A stretch of 64,000 nt of DNA from Candidatus Thermoplasmatota archaeon (lineage in GTDB: Archaea; Thermoplasmatota; SW-10-69-26; JACQPN01; JAJPHT01), in NCBI GenBank assembly GCA_035540375.1, contig DATLGO010000098.1, positions 1 to 64,000 on the forward strand. Direction: 5' to 3'. The position numbers and the translations under genes are program-made. The notes under the pieces were generated by a model that worked only from the letters and a program-made list of their open reading frames with translations, had not been told where the DNA came from and did no database searches. Positions 1 through 9,670 of this stretch are shown here, one piece after another. Position 1 is the stretch's first letter; every line of letters begins with the position of its first letter.

Positions 1-99
1 GCCCCATGGGGCGAAGGGCCGGGATCCCGCAGGCGCGCGCCCCTGGGTGGCCGCCGCCGGACCCGGCCCGCCGTCGGCCCCGAGGGGCCGACGACCTCG

Positions 100-345
100 T
101 CACACATGCTTCGCGCCGGGCCGCACGTGGCGGATGTCCTGGCCGGCCTTGACGGCCGTCCAGATGGCGTACAGGCCCGCGAGGCCGATGAGCACGTAGA
201 GCGTACGGCTGATCAGGCTGTCCACGCCGAAAAGCGCCGCGACCAGATTGAAGTCGAACAGGCCCACGAGGCCCCAGTTCAGGGCCCCGACGATCACGAG
301 CACGAGCGCGATGAGGTCGACCGGATTCATGTGCCGTTCTGCCAT
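100..345 (-). CDS. DUF378 family small membrane protein
   Basis: An 81-residue protein with two hydrophobic helices (about residues 10-35 and 48-65). The segment reading ALNWGLVGLF followed by a short loop and a second helix is the hallmark of DUF378 (YuzA-like) membrane proteins, whose function is unknown. An alternative ATG six codons in (330) would start directly before the family region. It stands alone, oriented towards the left edge, with no operon partner visible. The family match is confident; the role is not known. Confidence 0.85.
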   Translation of the reverse strand: MAERHMNPVDLIALVLVIVGALNWGLVGLFDFNLVAALFGVDSLISRTLYVLIGLAGLYAIWTAVKAGQDIRHVRPGAKHV

Positions 346-958
346 GGTCCCGCCTTCGCGCGGCGAGCCGTCAAGAGGGTTCTGACCGGGTCGTCGGACG
401 GCCGCCGCCGACCTCGCGGGGCGAAGGGCGGAACCGGCGGGTGCGGGGGAGGGCGTCGCCCCGCCGCGCGCACCCCCGCGCCCCGCCGCCGCGCGGCTGG
501 GGGCAGGATGTCACCCGCCCGAGTCACGCGCGGACGTTCAAGAGGTCGGAGGAGGGCGTCTGTGCGAGACCCGTGGGCTGTTCCGCAAGTCCGGGCGCGT
601 ACGCTCCCCTCCGCGGCAAGGACAGGTTCCCCGGCAGCGCGCCGTGTCACCCCCGGTTGCACCCTGCGGTGACATATCCCGCGCGGGCACCGGAGCGGCG
701 GGTTCGCCCCCGCCTGCGATGGAAACCACATACACGAGGCCGGGAAACCTTATGACACGTCAGTCCTTGTCAAGGTCGCCAGTCGCTGGCCACGCTCCCC
801 CCGAGGGAAGGCGTGTGGGAGGCATCCATGGTCCGACGTCCGACGATCGCCCTCGTCGAGGGCGCGCACGTCACACGCCCGATTCTCCCGAGCGTCCACG
901 ACGGTGCCGCGAAACTCCGCGATCCCGCGGAGCGCCGCGCAAGAAAAGAGGTGGAAAC
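346..958. other. Non-coding stretch upstream of secreted protein
   Basis: Six hundred bases without a credible gene. The open frames here are arginine/proline-rich shadows of GC-rich DNA. On the plus strand a TATA-like ccttatga lies near 749-756. If it is the promoter of the secreted-protein gene, the transcript would carry a leader of roughly 180 nt, unusually long for this window. Within that leader cgccctc-gtc-gagggcg (848-864) can form a 7-bp hairpin. No other feature is seen. Confidence 0.5.
948..954 (+). promoter_or_regulatory. Ribosome binding site fixing a GTG start
   Basis: GAGGTGG, a near-perfect archaeal Shine-Dalgarno, ends four bases before GTG 959. The frame is open for more than 300 bases upstream, but that extension is arginine-rich and lacks a signal peptide, so this site decides the start. 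Confidence 0.8.
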
Positions 959-2656
959 GTGAAGAAATTCGTTGCAGCCATGCTAGTGGCCGTGATCGCT
1001 CTCGGGCTTGCCGCCCCCGCCGTCGCGCAGGTCCTGCCGACGGCGTCCCGCAACTATGTCTGGGAGGAGATCAACGAGCCCAACCGTCTGGCCCTGAATG
1101 CGAACATGAACCAGAGGAACAACCTCGACGTGATTCCGACGACGTGGACGCGCATTCTCGATGCGGTCTACGCGCCCCAGATCCCGGCGACGGCGTACTT
1201 CGCGGGTCCGGTCCGCATGTACGAGGCCGCGACGGGCGAGAACATGGAGCGGTCGGACATCATCCTGCCCGGAGCGTCGCTCAACTGGGCGCACTACGGG
1301 TTCTGGAACGACACCGACGGGGACGGCATCCTCGAGGCGCGCAACATCTGCTCCGCCAACACGGGCGGCTGCGTTCCCCGCAACGATGCGAACGGAACCA
1401 ACGAGTGGGCGCGCGACCCTGCAGGTCTCCTCTCGGGCCCGATCGGTCCCGACAACGCGACCTACGGCGGCGAGATCGTGTCGTTCATCGAGCCCGGCAT
1501 GCACAACGACATCTTCTCGAACTCGCGCCCCGGCCCCAACACCCCGGACTTCCGCTGGAGCTGGCTCCCGCCCGAGAACACGCGCCCCGGCCAGTGGAAC
1601 TCGCCGTTCTACATGGTCTGGTACGACGGCTCGCTCTTCCAGAAGCTGACCTGGAAGACGCTCGTCAACGCGACCCTCACGCCCTCCGGCAACAGCGATC
1701 CGTTCGAGTGCACGGTCGCCACGAACTGTCTCCTGGACGTGGACGTGTACAGCGCGGTCGCCCCCGGCCCCGTCGAGGCGCTCTACGGTGCCACGCTCGC
1801 GCCGACCGTTAACTCGCTGCCCCCGGTGAACTTCGCGATCACGAACACGCCCACGCCGCCCGAGCCGGTCGTCGCCGCGCTCGAGCCCGTGAACTACGCG
1901 TTCGCGCCCTTCCCGGCCGAGTACGACGACCCGCGCAGCAGCGCGGGCCAGGTCGGCTATGAGAACTACACGCAGGACTACCACGCCTGGATGGACTTCA
2001 CGTCGCGCTACATCGTGACGACCGGCGTCATCTCGGGCTACTACGAGAGCTTCGCCTTCGGCGGCCCGAAGGGCAACGACGCGTCGTCGCCCCCCGGCCT
2101 CTGGGGCGGCGCGCTCTACACCGGCGTGTGGAAGGACATCAACGGCGACGGCATCATCGGCGAGTACGTGAACGACGCCTGGCCCGAGAACGAGAACCCG
2201 GGCTCCGAGGACAACCGCTACTACTACGGTTGGAACATGGAGCCGAACAACTACAACGACGACACCGGCGAGTGGTTCGGCTTCTTCCCCGAGGGCTGCG
2301 ACGGCGAAAACCTCACGAAGCGCGCCCAGATCACGCTGACCCCCGCGGGCGGCAGCTGGGGCACGGTGCCGGTCCTCGTGACGGACCCCTTCATGAACGA
2401 CCCGACCGTCTGGTACCTCCCGGACGACCCCCAGGGCGTCATCAAGGGCACGGCGTCGTGCAACGAGAACGATCTCGCGATCGGCCTCTGGTTCGCCGAC
2501 TTCAGCGTGTTCTTCCCGATCGGCAACGAAGTCGCCTTCGACATCAAGGTCGACCCGATCGTGATCAACTACAAGAAGGGCGCCGTGACGGTCAAGGACT
2601 CGGTGTGGGACGTCGACACCATCCTGCCGTTCGAGCCCGCGAACAAGGCCAACTGA
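959..2656 (+). CDS. Large secreted protein with Ca-binding-like loops
   Basis: A 565-residue exported protein of unknown function. GTG 959 gives a classic signal peptide (MKKF, a hydrophobic stretch, then a predicted cut after APAVAQ, about residue 24). There is no C-terminal anchor helix, so it may be released. Two loops, NDTDGDGILE and KDINGDGIIGE, have the DxDGDG pattern of EF-hand/dockerin-like calcium sites. The sequence is rich in W, Y and N and has a few Cys in CSANTGGC-like and CTVATNC-like pairs. The strong ribosome binding site and a good terminator downstream suggest high expression. No family was recognised. Confidence 0.85.
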   Translation: MKKFVAAMLVAVIALGLAAPAVAQVLPTASRNYVWEEINEPNRLALNANMNQRNNLDVIPTTWTRILDAVYAPQIPATAYFAGPVRMYEAATGENMERSDIILPGASLNWAHYGFWNDTDGDGILEARNICSANTGGCVPRNDANGTNEWARDPAGLLSGPIGPDNATYGGEIVSFIEPGMHNDIFSNSRPGPNTPDFRWSWLPPENTRPGQWNSPFYMVWYDGSLFQKLTWKTLVNATLTPSGNSDPFECTVATNCLLDVDVYSAVAPGPVEALYGATLAPTVNSLPPVNFAITNTPTPPEPVVAALEPVNYAFAPFPAEYDDPRSSAGQVGYENYTQDYHAWMDFTSRYIVTTGVISGYYESFAFGGPKGNDASSPPGLWGGALYTGVWKDINGDGIIGEYVNDAWPENENPGSEDNRYYYGWNMEPNNYNDDTGEWFGFFPEGCDGENLTKRAQITLTPAGGSWGTVPVLVTDPFMNDPTVWYLPDDPQGVIKGTASCNENDLAIGLWFADFSVFFPIGNEVAFDIKVDPIVINYKKGAVTVKDSVWDVDTILPFEPANKAN

Positions 2657-2670
2657 AGGCTTCGTCGAAC

Positions 2671-2710
2671 GCGCGGGGGCCCTCGCGCCCCCGCGCCCTC
2701 TCTTTTCTTC
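2671..2710 (+). terminator. Hairpin plus T-tract terminator
   Basis: Arms gcgcggggg (2671-2679) and cccccgcgc (2688-2696) pair perfectly around an 8-nt loop. The T-rich tctcttttcttc follows. It ends the secreted-protein transcript before the ABC exporter genes. Confidence 0.75.
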
Positions 2711-2805
2711 ATTTCCTTCCGCGAGCGCGCGCGCCGCGTCGATCCCGCACGCGTGAGGCACGGCAGGGGACAAACCCCAAGCGTCCGGACGCTCGCCTCC
2801 TGAGC

Positions 2806-3519
2806 GTGGCCGCCATCGCTGCGCGCGCCGTCGTGAAGCGGTTCGGCGACGTCAAGGCGCTCGACGGCCTCGACATCGCGATCCCCGAAGGGGAACTCTA
2901 CGGCCTCATCGGCCCGAACGGTTCGGGCAAGACCACGCTCATCCGCATCCTCACGGGCCTCGACCGGGCGACCGCGGGCGACGCGACGGTGCTCGGCGAG
3001 CGGCCCGGCGCGCGGGCGGCGGAGGTCGGCTACATGCCGCAGGAGGAGGCGCTCTACACGGACCTGTCCGTGCTCGAGAATCTCGAGTTCTTCGGCGGCC
3101 TCTACGACGCTCCGGTCGCCGAGCGCGCCCCGGTGCTATTGCGCCTCGTGCGTCTCTGGGACGATCGCGACCGTCCCGTCTCGACGCTTTCGGGCGGCAT
3201 GCGGCGCCGCGTGAGCCTCGCGGTCTCGCTCCTGCACGAGCCGCGCGCGCTCTTCCTCGACGAGCCCACCGTCGGCGTGGATCCCCTGCTGAGGACCGAA
3301 CTCTGGGGCCGCTTCAACGCGCTCGCGCGCGAAGGCGCCGCGCTCCTCATCACGACGCACCACCTCGAGGAGGCGAAACGCTGCGATCGCGTGGGCTTGC
3401 TGTGGAGGGGCCGCATCATCCGCGAAGGCGCCCCGGCGGCCCTCCTCCGCGAGACGGAGACCGACTCGCTCGAGGGCGCTTTCCTCGTGATCCTCCGGAG
3501 GCTCGGTCTTGAACGCTGA
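2806..3519 (+). CDS. ABC exporter ATP-binding subunit
   Basis: A 237-residue ABC-2-type ATPase. Visible are Walker A GPNGSGKTT (residues 36-44), the signature LSGGMRRR, Walker B LFLDEPT, and the H-loop in TTHHLEE. It powers the permease encoded by the next gene, which it overlaps by 11 bases, so the two form one transporter. The frame is open far upstream through the preceding gene. GTG 2806 was chosen because it lies just ahead of the conserved N-terminal strand and after the terminator. The substrate is unknown; the nearest general class is the drug/daunorubicin or lipid exporter type. Confidence 0.9.
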   Translation: MAAIAARAVVKRFGDVKALDGLDIAIPEGELYGLIGPNGSGKTTLIRILTGLDRATAGDATVLGERPGARAAEVGYMPQEEALYTDLSVLENLEFFGGLYDAPVAERAPVLLRLVRLWDDRDRPVSTLSGGMRRRVSLAVSLLHEPRALFLDEPTVGVDPLLRTELWGRFNALAREGAALLITTHHLEEAKRCDRVGLLWRGRIIREGAPAALLRETETDSLEGAFLVILRRLGLER

Positions 3520-4612
3520 GCGCGCGCTCGTCGTCACGCGGCGCGTGCTGCGGCAGCTCGCGCGCGACAAGCGCACGGTCGCGATCCTGATCCTCCAGCC
3601 GCTCCTCATCATGGCCATCTTCGGCTACGCGTTCGGCGGCGACGTGACGGGCGCGCGGGTCGCCGTCGCGAACCTCGATCGCGGCACCCTCGCCTCGAAG
3701 GTCATGGAGCACCTCGACCACGAGGTCATTGCGGTCGTGCCCTTCGAAACCGAGCTCGCCGTGGAGCAGGCGGTGCGACGCCAGGAGGTGAGGATGGGGG
3801 TGGTCTTCCCCTTGAATTTCACGCGAAATCTCGAGGCCGGCGGAGGGGACCGGACGGCCTACCTCGTCATCTACAAGGACAACACCAATCCGTCGGTGAC
3901 GGCGGCCGCCGAAGGCGAGTTCCTCGAAGCGTTCGCGGACGCGCTGGAGGAGGAGTTCGACACGCGCGGCGCATTTGACGTCGACGAACGGGTCGTGTTC
4001 GGGGGCGACGATCCGGAGAGCCTCGAATTCTTCGTGCCCGGCATCGCGGGCTTCACGATCTTCATCCTGAGCGCCTTTCTCACGGTCGTCGCCGTCGTGA
4101 AGGAGCGCACGATGGGCACGCTGAACCGCATCCTCGTCGCGCCGATCAAGCGCACGGAGGTCGTCCTCGGCTACACCATCGCGTTCGGCTCCTTCTCGGT
4201 GCTCCAGGCGCTTTTCGTCCTCGGCATCGCGACGTTCGTGTTCGGGATCCCGGTCCGGGGAAGCCTCGCGCTCGGCCTGATCGTGACGACCATCGTGGGG
4301 TTCATGGGCATGGGCCTCGGCATCCTCATCAGCGGCGTGGCCGAGAGCGAATACCAGGCCGTGCAGGCCGTGCAGCTCCTCGTCTTCCCTAACATGTTCC
4401 TCGCGGGCATCTTCACCCCTTTCGAGGCGCTTCCCGAGTTCATCCGGTGGGCGAGCGCCGTCGTGCCGCTCACCTACGCCGTGCGCACGCTGCGCGCCGT
4501 CATCAATCACGGAGCCGGGGTCGGAGGCGTCGCGGGCGACCTCGCGATCCTGCTCGTTTTCGCCGGCGTGTTCTTCGCGGCGGGCGCCTGGTCGTTCGGG
4601 CGTCAGCGCTGA
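3509..4612 (+). CDS. ABC-2 type permease
   Basis: A 367-residue membrane partner of the preceding ATPase. It has one N-terminal helix (about 27-48) and a roughly 130-residue extracytoplasmic domain. Five further helices lie between about 180 and 365, with the ABC-2 family segment VKERTMGTLNRILVAP before the second cluster. It starts at TTG 3509, overlapping the ATPase gene and indicating translational coupling. This layout matches YhgE/ABC2_membrane_3 exporters. The cargo cannot be read from the sequence. Confidence 0.88.
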   Translation: MNAERALVVTRRVLRQLARDKRTVAILILQPLLIMAIFGYAFGGDVTGARVAVANLDRGTLASKVMEHLDHEVIAVVPFETELAVEQAVRRQEVRMGVVFPLNFTRNLEAGGGDRTAYLVIYKDNTNPSVTAAAEGEFLEAFADALEEEFDTRGAFDVDERVVFGGDDPESLEFFVPGIAGFTIFILSAFLTVVAVVKERTMGTLNRILVAPIKRTEVVLGYTIAFGSFSVLQALFVLGIATFVFGIPVRGSLALGLIVTTIVGFMGMGLGILISGVAESEYQAVQAVQLLVFPNMFLAGIFTPFEALPEFIRWASAVVPLTYAVRTLRAVINHGAGVGGVAGDLAILLVFAGVFFAAGAWSFGRQR

Positions 4613-4614
4613 CG

Positions 4615-5988
4615 TCAAGCGCCCTTGCCGCGCCGGAGCCGCAACGCCTCGGGATGCCGCCACGCGAGCGCCGCGACGACCGCGAGGAGGAGCGCGCCGA
4701 GGACGAGCGTCCAGAGCCACGGGCTCTGCACGGCCTGCAGGATCGCGGGTTGCGCGGCGGGCGGCGGTAGGAGCTTCGGCTCGCCTTCCACGGGCGTCGT
4801 GCGGACGTTGCCGAAATCGTCGTTCCACTCCACCTCGACAATCGCGGATTCTGGTCGCGCTTCGCGGGCCCGCGACGTCGCGATCCGGAATCCGACGGGC
4901 TCGTTCGCCTCGAGGTCCTCGACGAGCTTGGGCTCGGTCGCCTCGTACGCCGTGCCCTCCGGCACGCGAACCCGTGGATTCCACGCGGATCCCGTGCCGA
5001 CGTTCACGAGCGTTCCGGTGAGGACGAGGCCGTCGCCCGCCGTCTCCTCGCGCACCTCGAGCAGACGGAACTTGACCGACGGCGCGATGCGCGCCGCGAA
5101 GTCGAAGCGTTGCGAGCGCGCGACGCCGTCGACGACGTACGTCGCGGTGACGCTGAACGGGAAGACGTCGGGCGCCGCGAGACCGACGAGCACGCGTCCG
5201 TCGACCGCGACCTCCTGGCCGGGCGCGAGCGTCTCGTCGCGGAGGATGTCGCCGCCGTCCGCGGGGAACACGAGGTTCGTGGTGGTGGGGAAGCCGCCCG
5301 GAAAGGTCGTGGCCGGCGTGGCGCCCGCGGCGCCGGACTGACCCGTGGGGAACGTCGCGCCCGCGACGTCGAGGACGAGGCCGAGGTCCGCGATGCGCTC
5401 GTCCGACGGGTTCGAGACCAGGAACCGCAGCGTCTCCTCGGATCCGGCGGAGAGGGCGGGCGAGCGGTGCTCGATCCGCAGGATGTCGTCCTCGGGAGGG
5501 CCGACGAGGACCGCCACCTCCCGCACGGTGGTGCGCCGCGTTCCCCCGGCATCGTCGTACGTGAGCGTCACGATGAGCCGCGCCCCGCCGGGCGCCGATG
5601 GCGTCGCGAGCGTGACCCCCACGAGCTTGCTGCGGTCCTCCTCGATGGTGCCGAGATTCCGGATGCCGTCCGCGCCGACGAGGAGGACGCCCTGGCCCGG
5701 CGTCACCTCGGGCGCGGTGGTGAAGGCGGCCACGACGTTGCGCACTTCCCCCGGGCCCGCATTGTCCACCGCGAAGAGCACCGTCGCGCGCGACGAGGCG
5801 GGGATGCTCCCGAAAGGCGAGAACACCCGGAGATCGGGCCCGCCCGTCCGGTCGACGGGCACCTGGACGGGCACGACCGCGCCGCCGCCCGGCGTCTGGG
5901 CCGCGACCGACGCGAGCAAACCCGGTGCGATGAACACGAGCGCGAGGAGGGCGGCACGCGTTCGGGCGGACGGGGTGGCCCGGCGCAT
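4615..5988 (-). CDS. Membrane-anchored surface protein with CARDB/NEW3-like repeats
   Basis: A 457-residue secreted protein: signal peptide (cut near VAAQ, residue 31), several beta-sandwich-like repeats typical of CARDB or NEW3 modules (phrases such as FAVDNAGPGEVRNVVAAF, FLVSNPSDERIADLGLVLDV and GTLVNVGTGSAWNPRV), then a C-terminal helix (about 427-447) and a basic tail RLRRGKG. The chain would sit outside the cell held by one helix. It is convergent with the ABC-2 permease gene, with two bases between them. The specific role is unknown; the domain reading rests on repeat character, not a search. Confidence 0.75.
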   Translation of the reverse strand: MRRATPSARTRAALLALVFIAPGLLASVAAQTPGGGAVVPVQVPVDRTGGPDLRVFSPFGSIPASSRATVLFAVDNAGPGEVRNVVAAFTTAPEVTPGQGVLLVGADGIRNLGTIEEDRSKLVGVTLATPSAPGGARLIVTLTYDDAGGTRRTTVREVAVLVGPPEDDILRIEHRSPALSAGSEETLRFLVSNPSDERIADLGLVLDVAGATFPTGQSGAAGATPATTFPGGFPTTTNLVFPADGGDILRDETLAPGQEVAVDGRVLVGLAAPDVFPFSVTATYVVDGVARSQRFDFAARIAPSVKFRLLEVREETAGDGLVLTGTLVNVGTGSAWNPRVRVPEGTAYEATEPKLVEDLEANEPVGFRIATSRAREARPESAIVEVEWNDDFGNVRTTPVEGEPKLLPPPAAQPAILQAVQSPWLWTLVLGALLLAVVAALAWRHPEALRLRRGKGA

Positions 5989-6155
5989 CGCTCGCGCTCG
6001 AAGGCCGCGGCGGATGAATCCTCCCGCCGCATGGACGGTTCCCCGTCCTGCTGCGCCCCTCGTCGACCGCCCGGCCGCGCCCGGCAGCGCGATCGGTGCA
6101 TGTCGCGACGTTCATAGGGGAGCATGATCCATGGCGGTGAAACCAAGGAGCGCGC

Positions 6156-7649
6156 ATGGCTGACGACGTACGGTCCGCGGGTCGGGTTCCACGCCTGCGC
6201 CGGAGCCTCTTCGGCGTCCCCGTTTCGGGCCTCGTCGTCACGATCCTCCTCGTGGCGGCGCTCGAGATTGTGAGCCGCTTCGTGACGGGGGAGCACGTCG
6301 GCGGCATCGTGGCCGTGCTCCTTCTCGCGGTCGCCTTCTCGGCCTTCGCGGGAGAGCGGCTCGGGGGTCTCGTGAGCGCCGGTCTCGTCATCCTGTACAT
6401 GCTCGTGAGCCTCAGCTTCCGCCCGGGCCTCGACCACCTCGACGAGGCGGACATGCAGCGGCTCCTCGTCACCATCGCGACGGCGCCGACGATGGCCGTT
6501 CTCGTCGGCGGCCAACGGCGGCGGGTGCGCGTGCTCGAGGAGGAGCGGGCTCGCGAGGAGCGGGAGCGGGCCCTCCAGCGCGAGGCGCGGCTTGCGGAAG
6601 TGACGGCGCTCAAGAGCCAGCTCGAGACCATCCTCGAAGCCGCGGGCGAAGGCATCTACGGCCTCGACGCACAAAACCGGGTGACTTTCGCGAACCGCGC
6701 GGCCGCGCAGCTTCTCGGCTGCGCCCCATCCGACCTCGTCGGCCACCCGCTCGAAGCCGTCGCGGGCGAAGGGGCGACGGGCCCCCTGAACGGGCCCGTG
6801 ACGTACCGGCGCGCCGACGGCTCGACGTTTCCGGCCGAGGTGACGGCGGCCCAGATCGAGCGCGACGGGGAGCGCGTGGGATGCGTCGTCGTATTCCGGG
6901 ACATCACCGAACGGGTGCGCCTCACCAACCTCGTGACCGCGAAGGCCGCCGAACTCGAGCGTTCGAACGCGGACCTCCAGCAGTTCGCCTACGTCGCCTC
7001 CCACGATCTGCAGGAACCTCTCCGGATGGTCGCGAGCTACGTGCAGCTCATCGAGCGCCGCTACCGCGGCAAGCTCGACAAGGACGCGGACGAGTTCATC
7101 GAGTACGCGGTCGACGGAGCCCGGCGTCTCCAGGGGCTCATCAACGATCTTCTCTCTTATTCCCGCGTCGGTGGATCGAACGCCCCCTTCATGGAGGTGG
7201 ATCTCGGGGCCACCGTCGATACGGTCCGCAGGCAGCTTGCGAAGACGCTCGAGGAGAAGGGCGCGAGGCTCGTCGTCGCGACGCCCCTGCCGACCGTCCG
7301 CGCCGACCCGTCCCAGATGGTCCAGATTCTCCAGAATCTCGTGGGGAACGGCCTCAAGTTCACGGCGCCCGGTCGAGCGCCGGAGGTTTCCGTCTCGGCG
7401 GAGCGCGACGAGGGCGCGTGGCGGATCGCGGTCCGCGACAACGGCATCGGTATCGACCCCGAGTACGCGGAACGCATCTTCGTCCTGTTCCAACGGCTCC
7501 ACAGCCGCGAGACCTATCCGGGCTCCGGCATCGGCCTTGCGATCTGCAAGCGCATCGTGGAGCGCCACGGGGGGCGCATCTGGGTCGAATCCAAACCCGG
7601 CGAAGGCGCGACCTTTTTGTTCCTCCTCCCGGATCCATCAGGGGCCTGA
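6156..7649 (+). CDS. Membrane PAS sensor histidine kinase
   Basis: A 497-residue sensor kinase. Residues about 15-95 hold three or four membrane helices, followed by a charged coiled-coil linker (about 125-150). A PAS domain (about 155-265) contains [23 protein letters not shown]. The HisKA dimerisation domain carries the phospho-acceptor His at residue 283 in [11 protein letters not shown]. The HATPase_c domain has the N box [15 protein letters not shown] and GSGIGLAI. The LQEPLRM phytochrome-type H box groups it with kinases that feed single-domain response regulators, matching the gene five bases downstream. AAGGAG at 6145-6150 supports ATG 6156. The input signal is unknown. Confidence 0.93.
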   Translation: MADDVRSAGRVPRLRRSLFGVPVSGLVVTILLVAALEIVSRFVTGEHVGGIVAVLLLAVAFSAFAGERLGGLVSAGLVILYMLVSLSFRPGLDHLDEADMQRLLVTIATAPTMAVLVGGQRRRVRVLEEERAREERERALQREARLAEVTALKSQLETILEAAGEGIYGLDAQNRVTFANRAAAQLLGCAPSDLVGHPLEAVAGEGATGPLNGPVTYRRADGSTFPAEVTAAQIERDGERVGCVVVFRDITERVRLTNLVTAKAAELERSNADLQQFAYVASHDLQEPLRMVASYVQLIERRYRGKLDKDADEFIEYAVDGARRLQGLINDLLSYSRVGGSNAPFMEVDLGATVDTVRRQLAKTLEEKGARLVVATPLPTVRADPSQMVQILQNLVGNGLKFTAPGRAPEVSVSAERDEGAWRIAVRDNGIGIDPEYAERIFVLFQRLHSRETYPGSGIGLAICKRIVERHGGRIWVESKPGEGATFLFLLPDPSGA

Positions 7650-7654
7650 TAGCC

Positions 7655-8092
7655 ATGGACCACGGCAAGCCGATCGAAATCCTCCTCGTGGAGGACAATC
7701 CGGGCGACGTGCGCCTCACCCGTGAGGCGCTCAAGGAGGGGAAGGTCGCGAACAACCTCCACGTCGCCGGGGACGGCGCCATGGCGCTCGAGATCCTCCA
7801 CCGCAAGGGCGCCTACGCGAACGCGCCGAGGCCCGACCTCATCCTGCTCGATCTCAACCTGCCGAAGAAGAACGGCATCGAAGTCCTCTCCGAGATCAAG
7901 GCCGATCCCGACCTGCGTCGGATACCCGTCGTCATCCTCACGACGTCGCAAGCCGAGCAGGACATCGCGAAGACCTACAGCCTCCACGCGAACTGCTACA
8001 TCACGAAGCCCGTCGATCTCAACCAGTTCATGACCGTCGTCCAGCAGATCGAATCCTTCTGGCTGAGCGTCGTCAAACTCCCCTCCTCGTGA
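7655..8092 (+). CDS. Single-domain response regulator (receiver only)
   Basis: A 145-residue CheY-like receiver. The acidic pocket is VEDNPGD (D14), the phospho-acceptor is D66 in LLDLNLP, the switch residues are TTS, and the conserved Lys is in ITKPVD. There is no output domain, so it passes phosphate or signal to a partner. It lies five bases after the histidine kinase and overlaps the next gene, which begins with its own receiver. This suggests a kinase - receiver - receiver-kinase relay. It is of the Rcp1 type commonly paired with phytochrome-like kinases. Confidence 0.92.
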   Translation: MDHGKPIEILLVEDNPGDVRLTREALKEGKVANNLHVAGDGAMALEILHRKGAYANAPRPDLILLDLNLPKKNGIEVLSEIKADPDLRRIPVVILTTSQAEQDIAKTYSLHANCYITKPVDLNQFMTVVQQIESFWLSVVKLPSS

Positions 8093-9438
8093 GCGGAATG
8101 ATCCGGATCCTGCTCGTCGAGGACAATCCCGGCGACGCGCGTCTCGTCCGCGCCGCGCTCGACGACGTGGCCGAAGGCGAGGCCTTCGCGCTCGAGCACG
8201 TGAAGACGCTCGGCGAGGCGATCGCGAGGCTCGAGCGCGGCCGGATCGACATCGTCCTCCTCGACCTGTCGCTGCCCGACAGCCAGGGCCTCGGAGGTCT
8301 CGCGCGCATCCAGAAGGCGGAGCCGACGGTGCCGGTCGTGATCCTCACGGGCCTCGTCGACGAATCCTCCGCGCTCGCCGCGATGCGCAGCGGCGCCCAG
8401 GACTATCTCGTGAAGGGCGCGCTCGACGGTCGGGCCCTCGCTCGTTCGGCCCGCTACGCGATCGAGCGGAAGCTCGCGTCCCTCGCGAGCCGCGAAGGCG
8501 GAGGTCTCGGCGCGCGCACGGAGATCCGCCGTCAGCTCGACATCCTCGAAGCCGAGCACAATCTGCTCATGAGCCTTCTCGGCGCGCGCGACCGGCCGGA
8601 GGCCGAGACCCGCATCGAACCCGGGGCGCTCGTCGCGGGGCGTTATCGTCTCGAGCGCCTCCTCGGGGAGGGGACCTACGGAAGCGCGTTCCTCGCGAAG
8701 GACGAATCCCTCGCGCGGCGCATCGTGCTCAAGGCCCTGCGGCCCGCCCTCGCGAACCGCGACGAGCAGGTGCGCGGATTCATGAAGGAGGCCCGTCTCG
8801 CGGCGAGCCTCGACCACCCGAACGTCGTGCGCATCCACGACTTCGGCACCGCCGGGTCCATCCCCTTCATCGTGATGGAGCACGTCGAGAAGGGCTCCCT
8901 CGCGGCGCGCCTCGGCGCCCCGATGGGGGCCGACGAGGCGACGCGCATCCTCCTCGAGGTCCTCGCCGGCCTCGCCCACATGCACGAGCGCGGCGTGCTG
9001 CACCGCGACCTCAAGCCCGCGAACATCCTCCTTGCGGCCGACGGCCGCGCGAAGATCGCGGATTTCGGCCTCGCGCTCGCGGCCGATCCCTCGGCGACGT
9101 ACGTCGACCTCGACGGCCCCGACGACCCGCGCGCGGGCACGCCCGCGTACGCTTCGCCCGAGGCCGTCACGGGCGCGCCGTTCACGCCCGCAAGCGACGT
9201 CTTCTCGGCGGGCGCGATCCTCCACGAGTGCCTCGCGGGATCGCCGTGGTTCGCGGTGGACGGGCTCGACCGCGCGGGCCTGAGGCGCGCCATCCTCGAG
9301 GCGAAGCCGCGCGCGCTCCCGAAAAGCGTGGACCCCGCCCTCGCGCGCGTCGTCGCCCGGGCGCTCGAGAAGGACCCCCGACGCCGCTTCGCGACCGCGG
9401 CGGAGATGGCGGAGGCGCTGGGACAGGGGAAGAAGTAG
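8089..9438 (+). CDS. Receiver domain fused to Hanks-type Ser/Thr kinase
   Basis: A 449-residue fusion. Residues 1-125 form a receiver with VEDNPGD, phospho-acceptor D59 in LLDLSLPD, and Lys in LVKGALD. A helical linker follows, then a protein kinase domain from about 185. It has the glycine loop [10 protein letters not shown], the ATP-binding Lys (about 215, IVLKAL), HRDLKPAN (D307), the DFG Asp (D325, ADFGLA) and an APE-like AYASPEA. All catalytic residues are present, so it should be active. Start GTG 8089 overlaps the previous stop (GTGA); ATG 8098 is also possible. Inference: a His-Asp phosphorelay switches a Ser/Thr kinase. Substrates are unknown. Confidence 0.92.
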   Translation: MSGMIRILLVEDNPGDARLVRAALDDVAEGEAFALEHVKTLGEAIARLERGRIDIVLLDLSLPDSQGLGGLARIQKAEPTVPVVILTGLVDESSALAAMRSGAQDYLVKGALDGRALARSARYAIERKLASLASREGGGLGARTEIRRQLDILEAEHNLLMSLLGARDRPEAETRIEPGALVAGRYRLERLLGEGTYGSAFLAKDESLARRIVLKALRPALANRDEQVRGFMKEARLAASLDHPNVVRIHDFGTAGSIPFIVMEHVEKGSLAARLGAPMGADEATRILLEVLAGLAHMHERGVLHRDLKPANILLAADGRAKIADFGLALAADPSATYVDLDGPDDPRAGTPAYASPEAVTGAPFTPASDVFSAGAILHECLAGSPWFAVDGLDRAGLRRAILEAKPRALPKSVDPALARVVARALEKDPRRRFATAAEMAEALGQGKK

Positions 9439-9480
9439 CCGAGGCCTGAAGCCGCTTGCCTGTCGCGGCCTGCCGCCTGG

Positions 9481-9602
9481 TGCTTGTCACGGGCCCGAGG
9501 GGATCCGCGGAGTCACGCCTCCGCGGAGCGCCCGTGACCGCGACCGAGCGCAGCGAGGGAGCGGACCCGGGCAGATTCGAACCCTTGAAGAACAGCTCCG
9601 AA
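9481..9602 (-). pseudogene. Interrupted tRNA-Arg relic with nested hairpin
   Basis: Two blocks match the intact tRNA-Arg(TCG) gene downstream. 9481-9504 matches 9662-9685 (24 bases, one mismatch) and 9574-9602 matches 9683-9711 (29 bases, one mismatch). Seventy unrelated bases separate the blocks, and the 5' half of the tRNA is absent. The first block and insert fold into nested inverted repeats: GTCACGGGC/GCCCGTGAC (9486-9494, 9530-9538) enclosing TCCGCGGAG/CTCCGCGGA (9504-9512, 9519-9527). It cannot make a functional tRNA. Such a broken 3' copy next to a tRNA gene is what decayed tRNA-targeting integration or local duplication leaves. Confidence 0.7.
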
Positions 9603-9670
9603 CTCCGACGGCCTGAGGGCCGTCGTCGCCGCTCGTTGGCACTCGCGCTGCAGCCGCCCAATGCTTGTTA

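Noticed and set aside
644-958. N-terminal extension of the large secreted protein
   Set aside because: The extension is Arg/Pro-rich and would bury the signal peptide. A good ribosome binding site and GTG at 959 fix the start.
3416-6655. 1079-residue open frame on the minus strand
   Set aside because: It overlaps the ABC permease, surface protein and histidine kinase genes and is Arg/Ala/Asp low-complexity. It is a GC-driven shadow.
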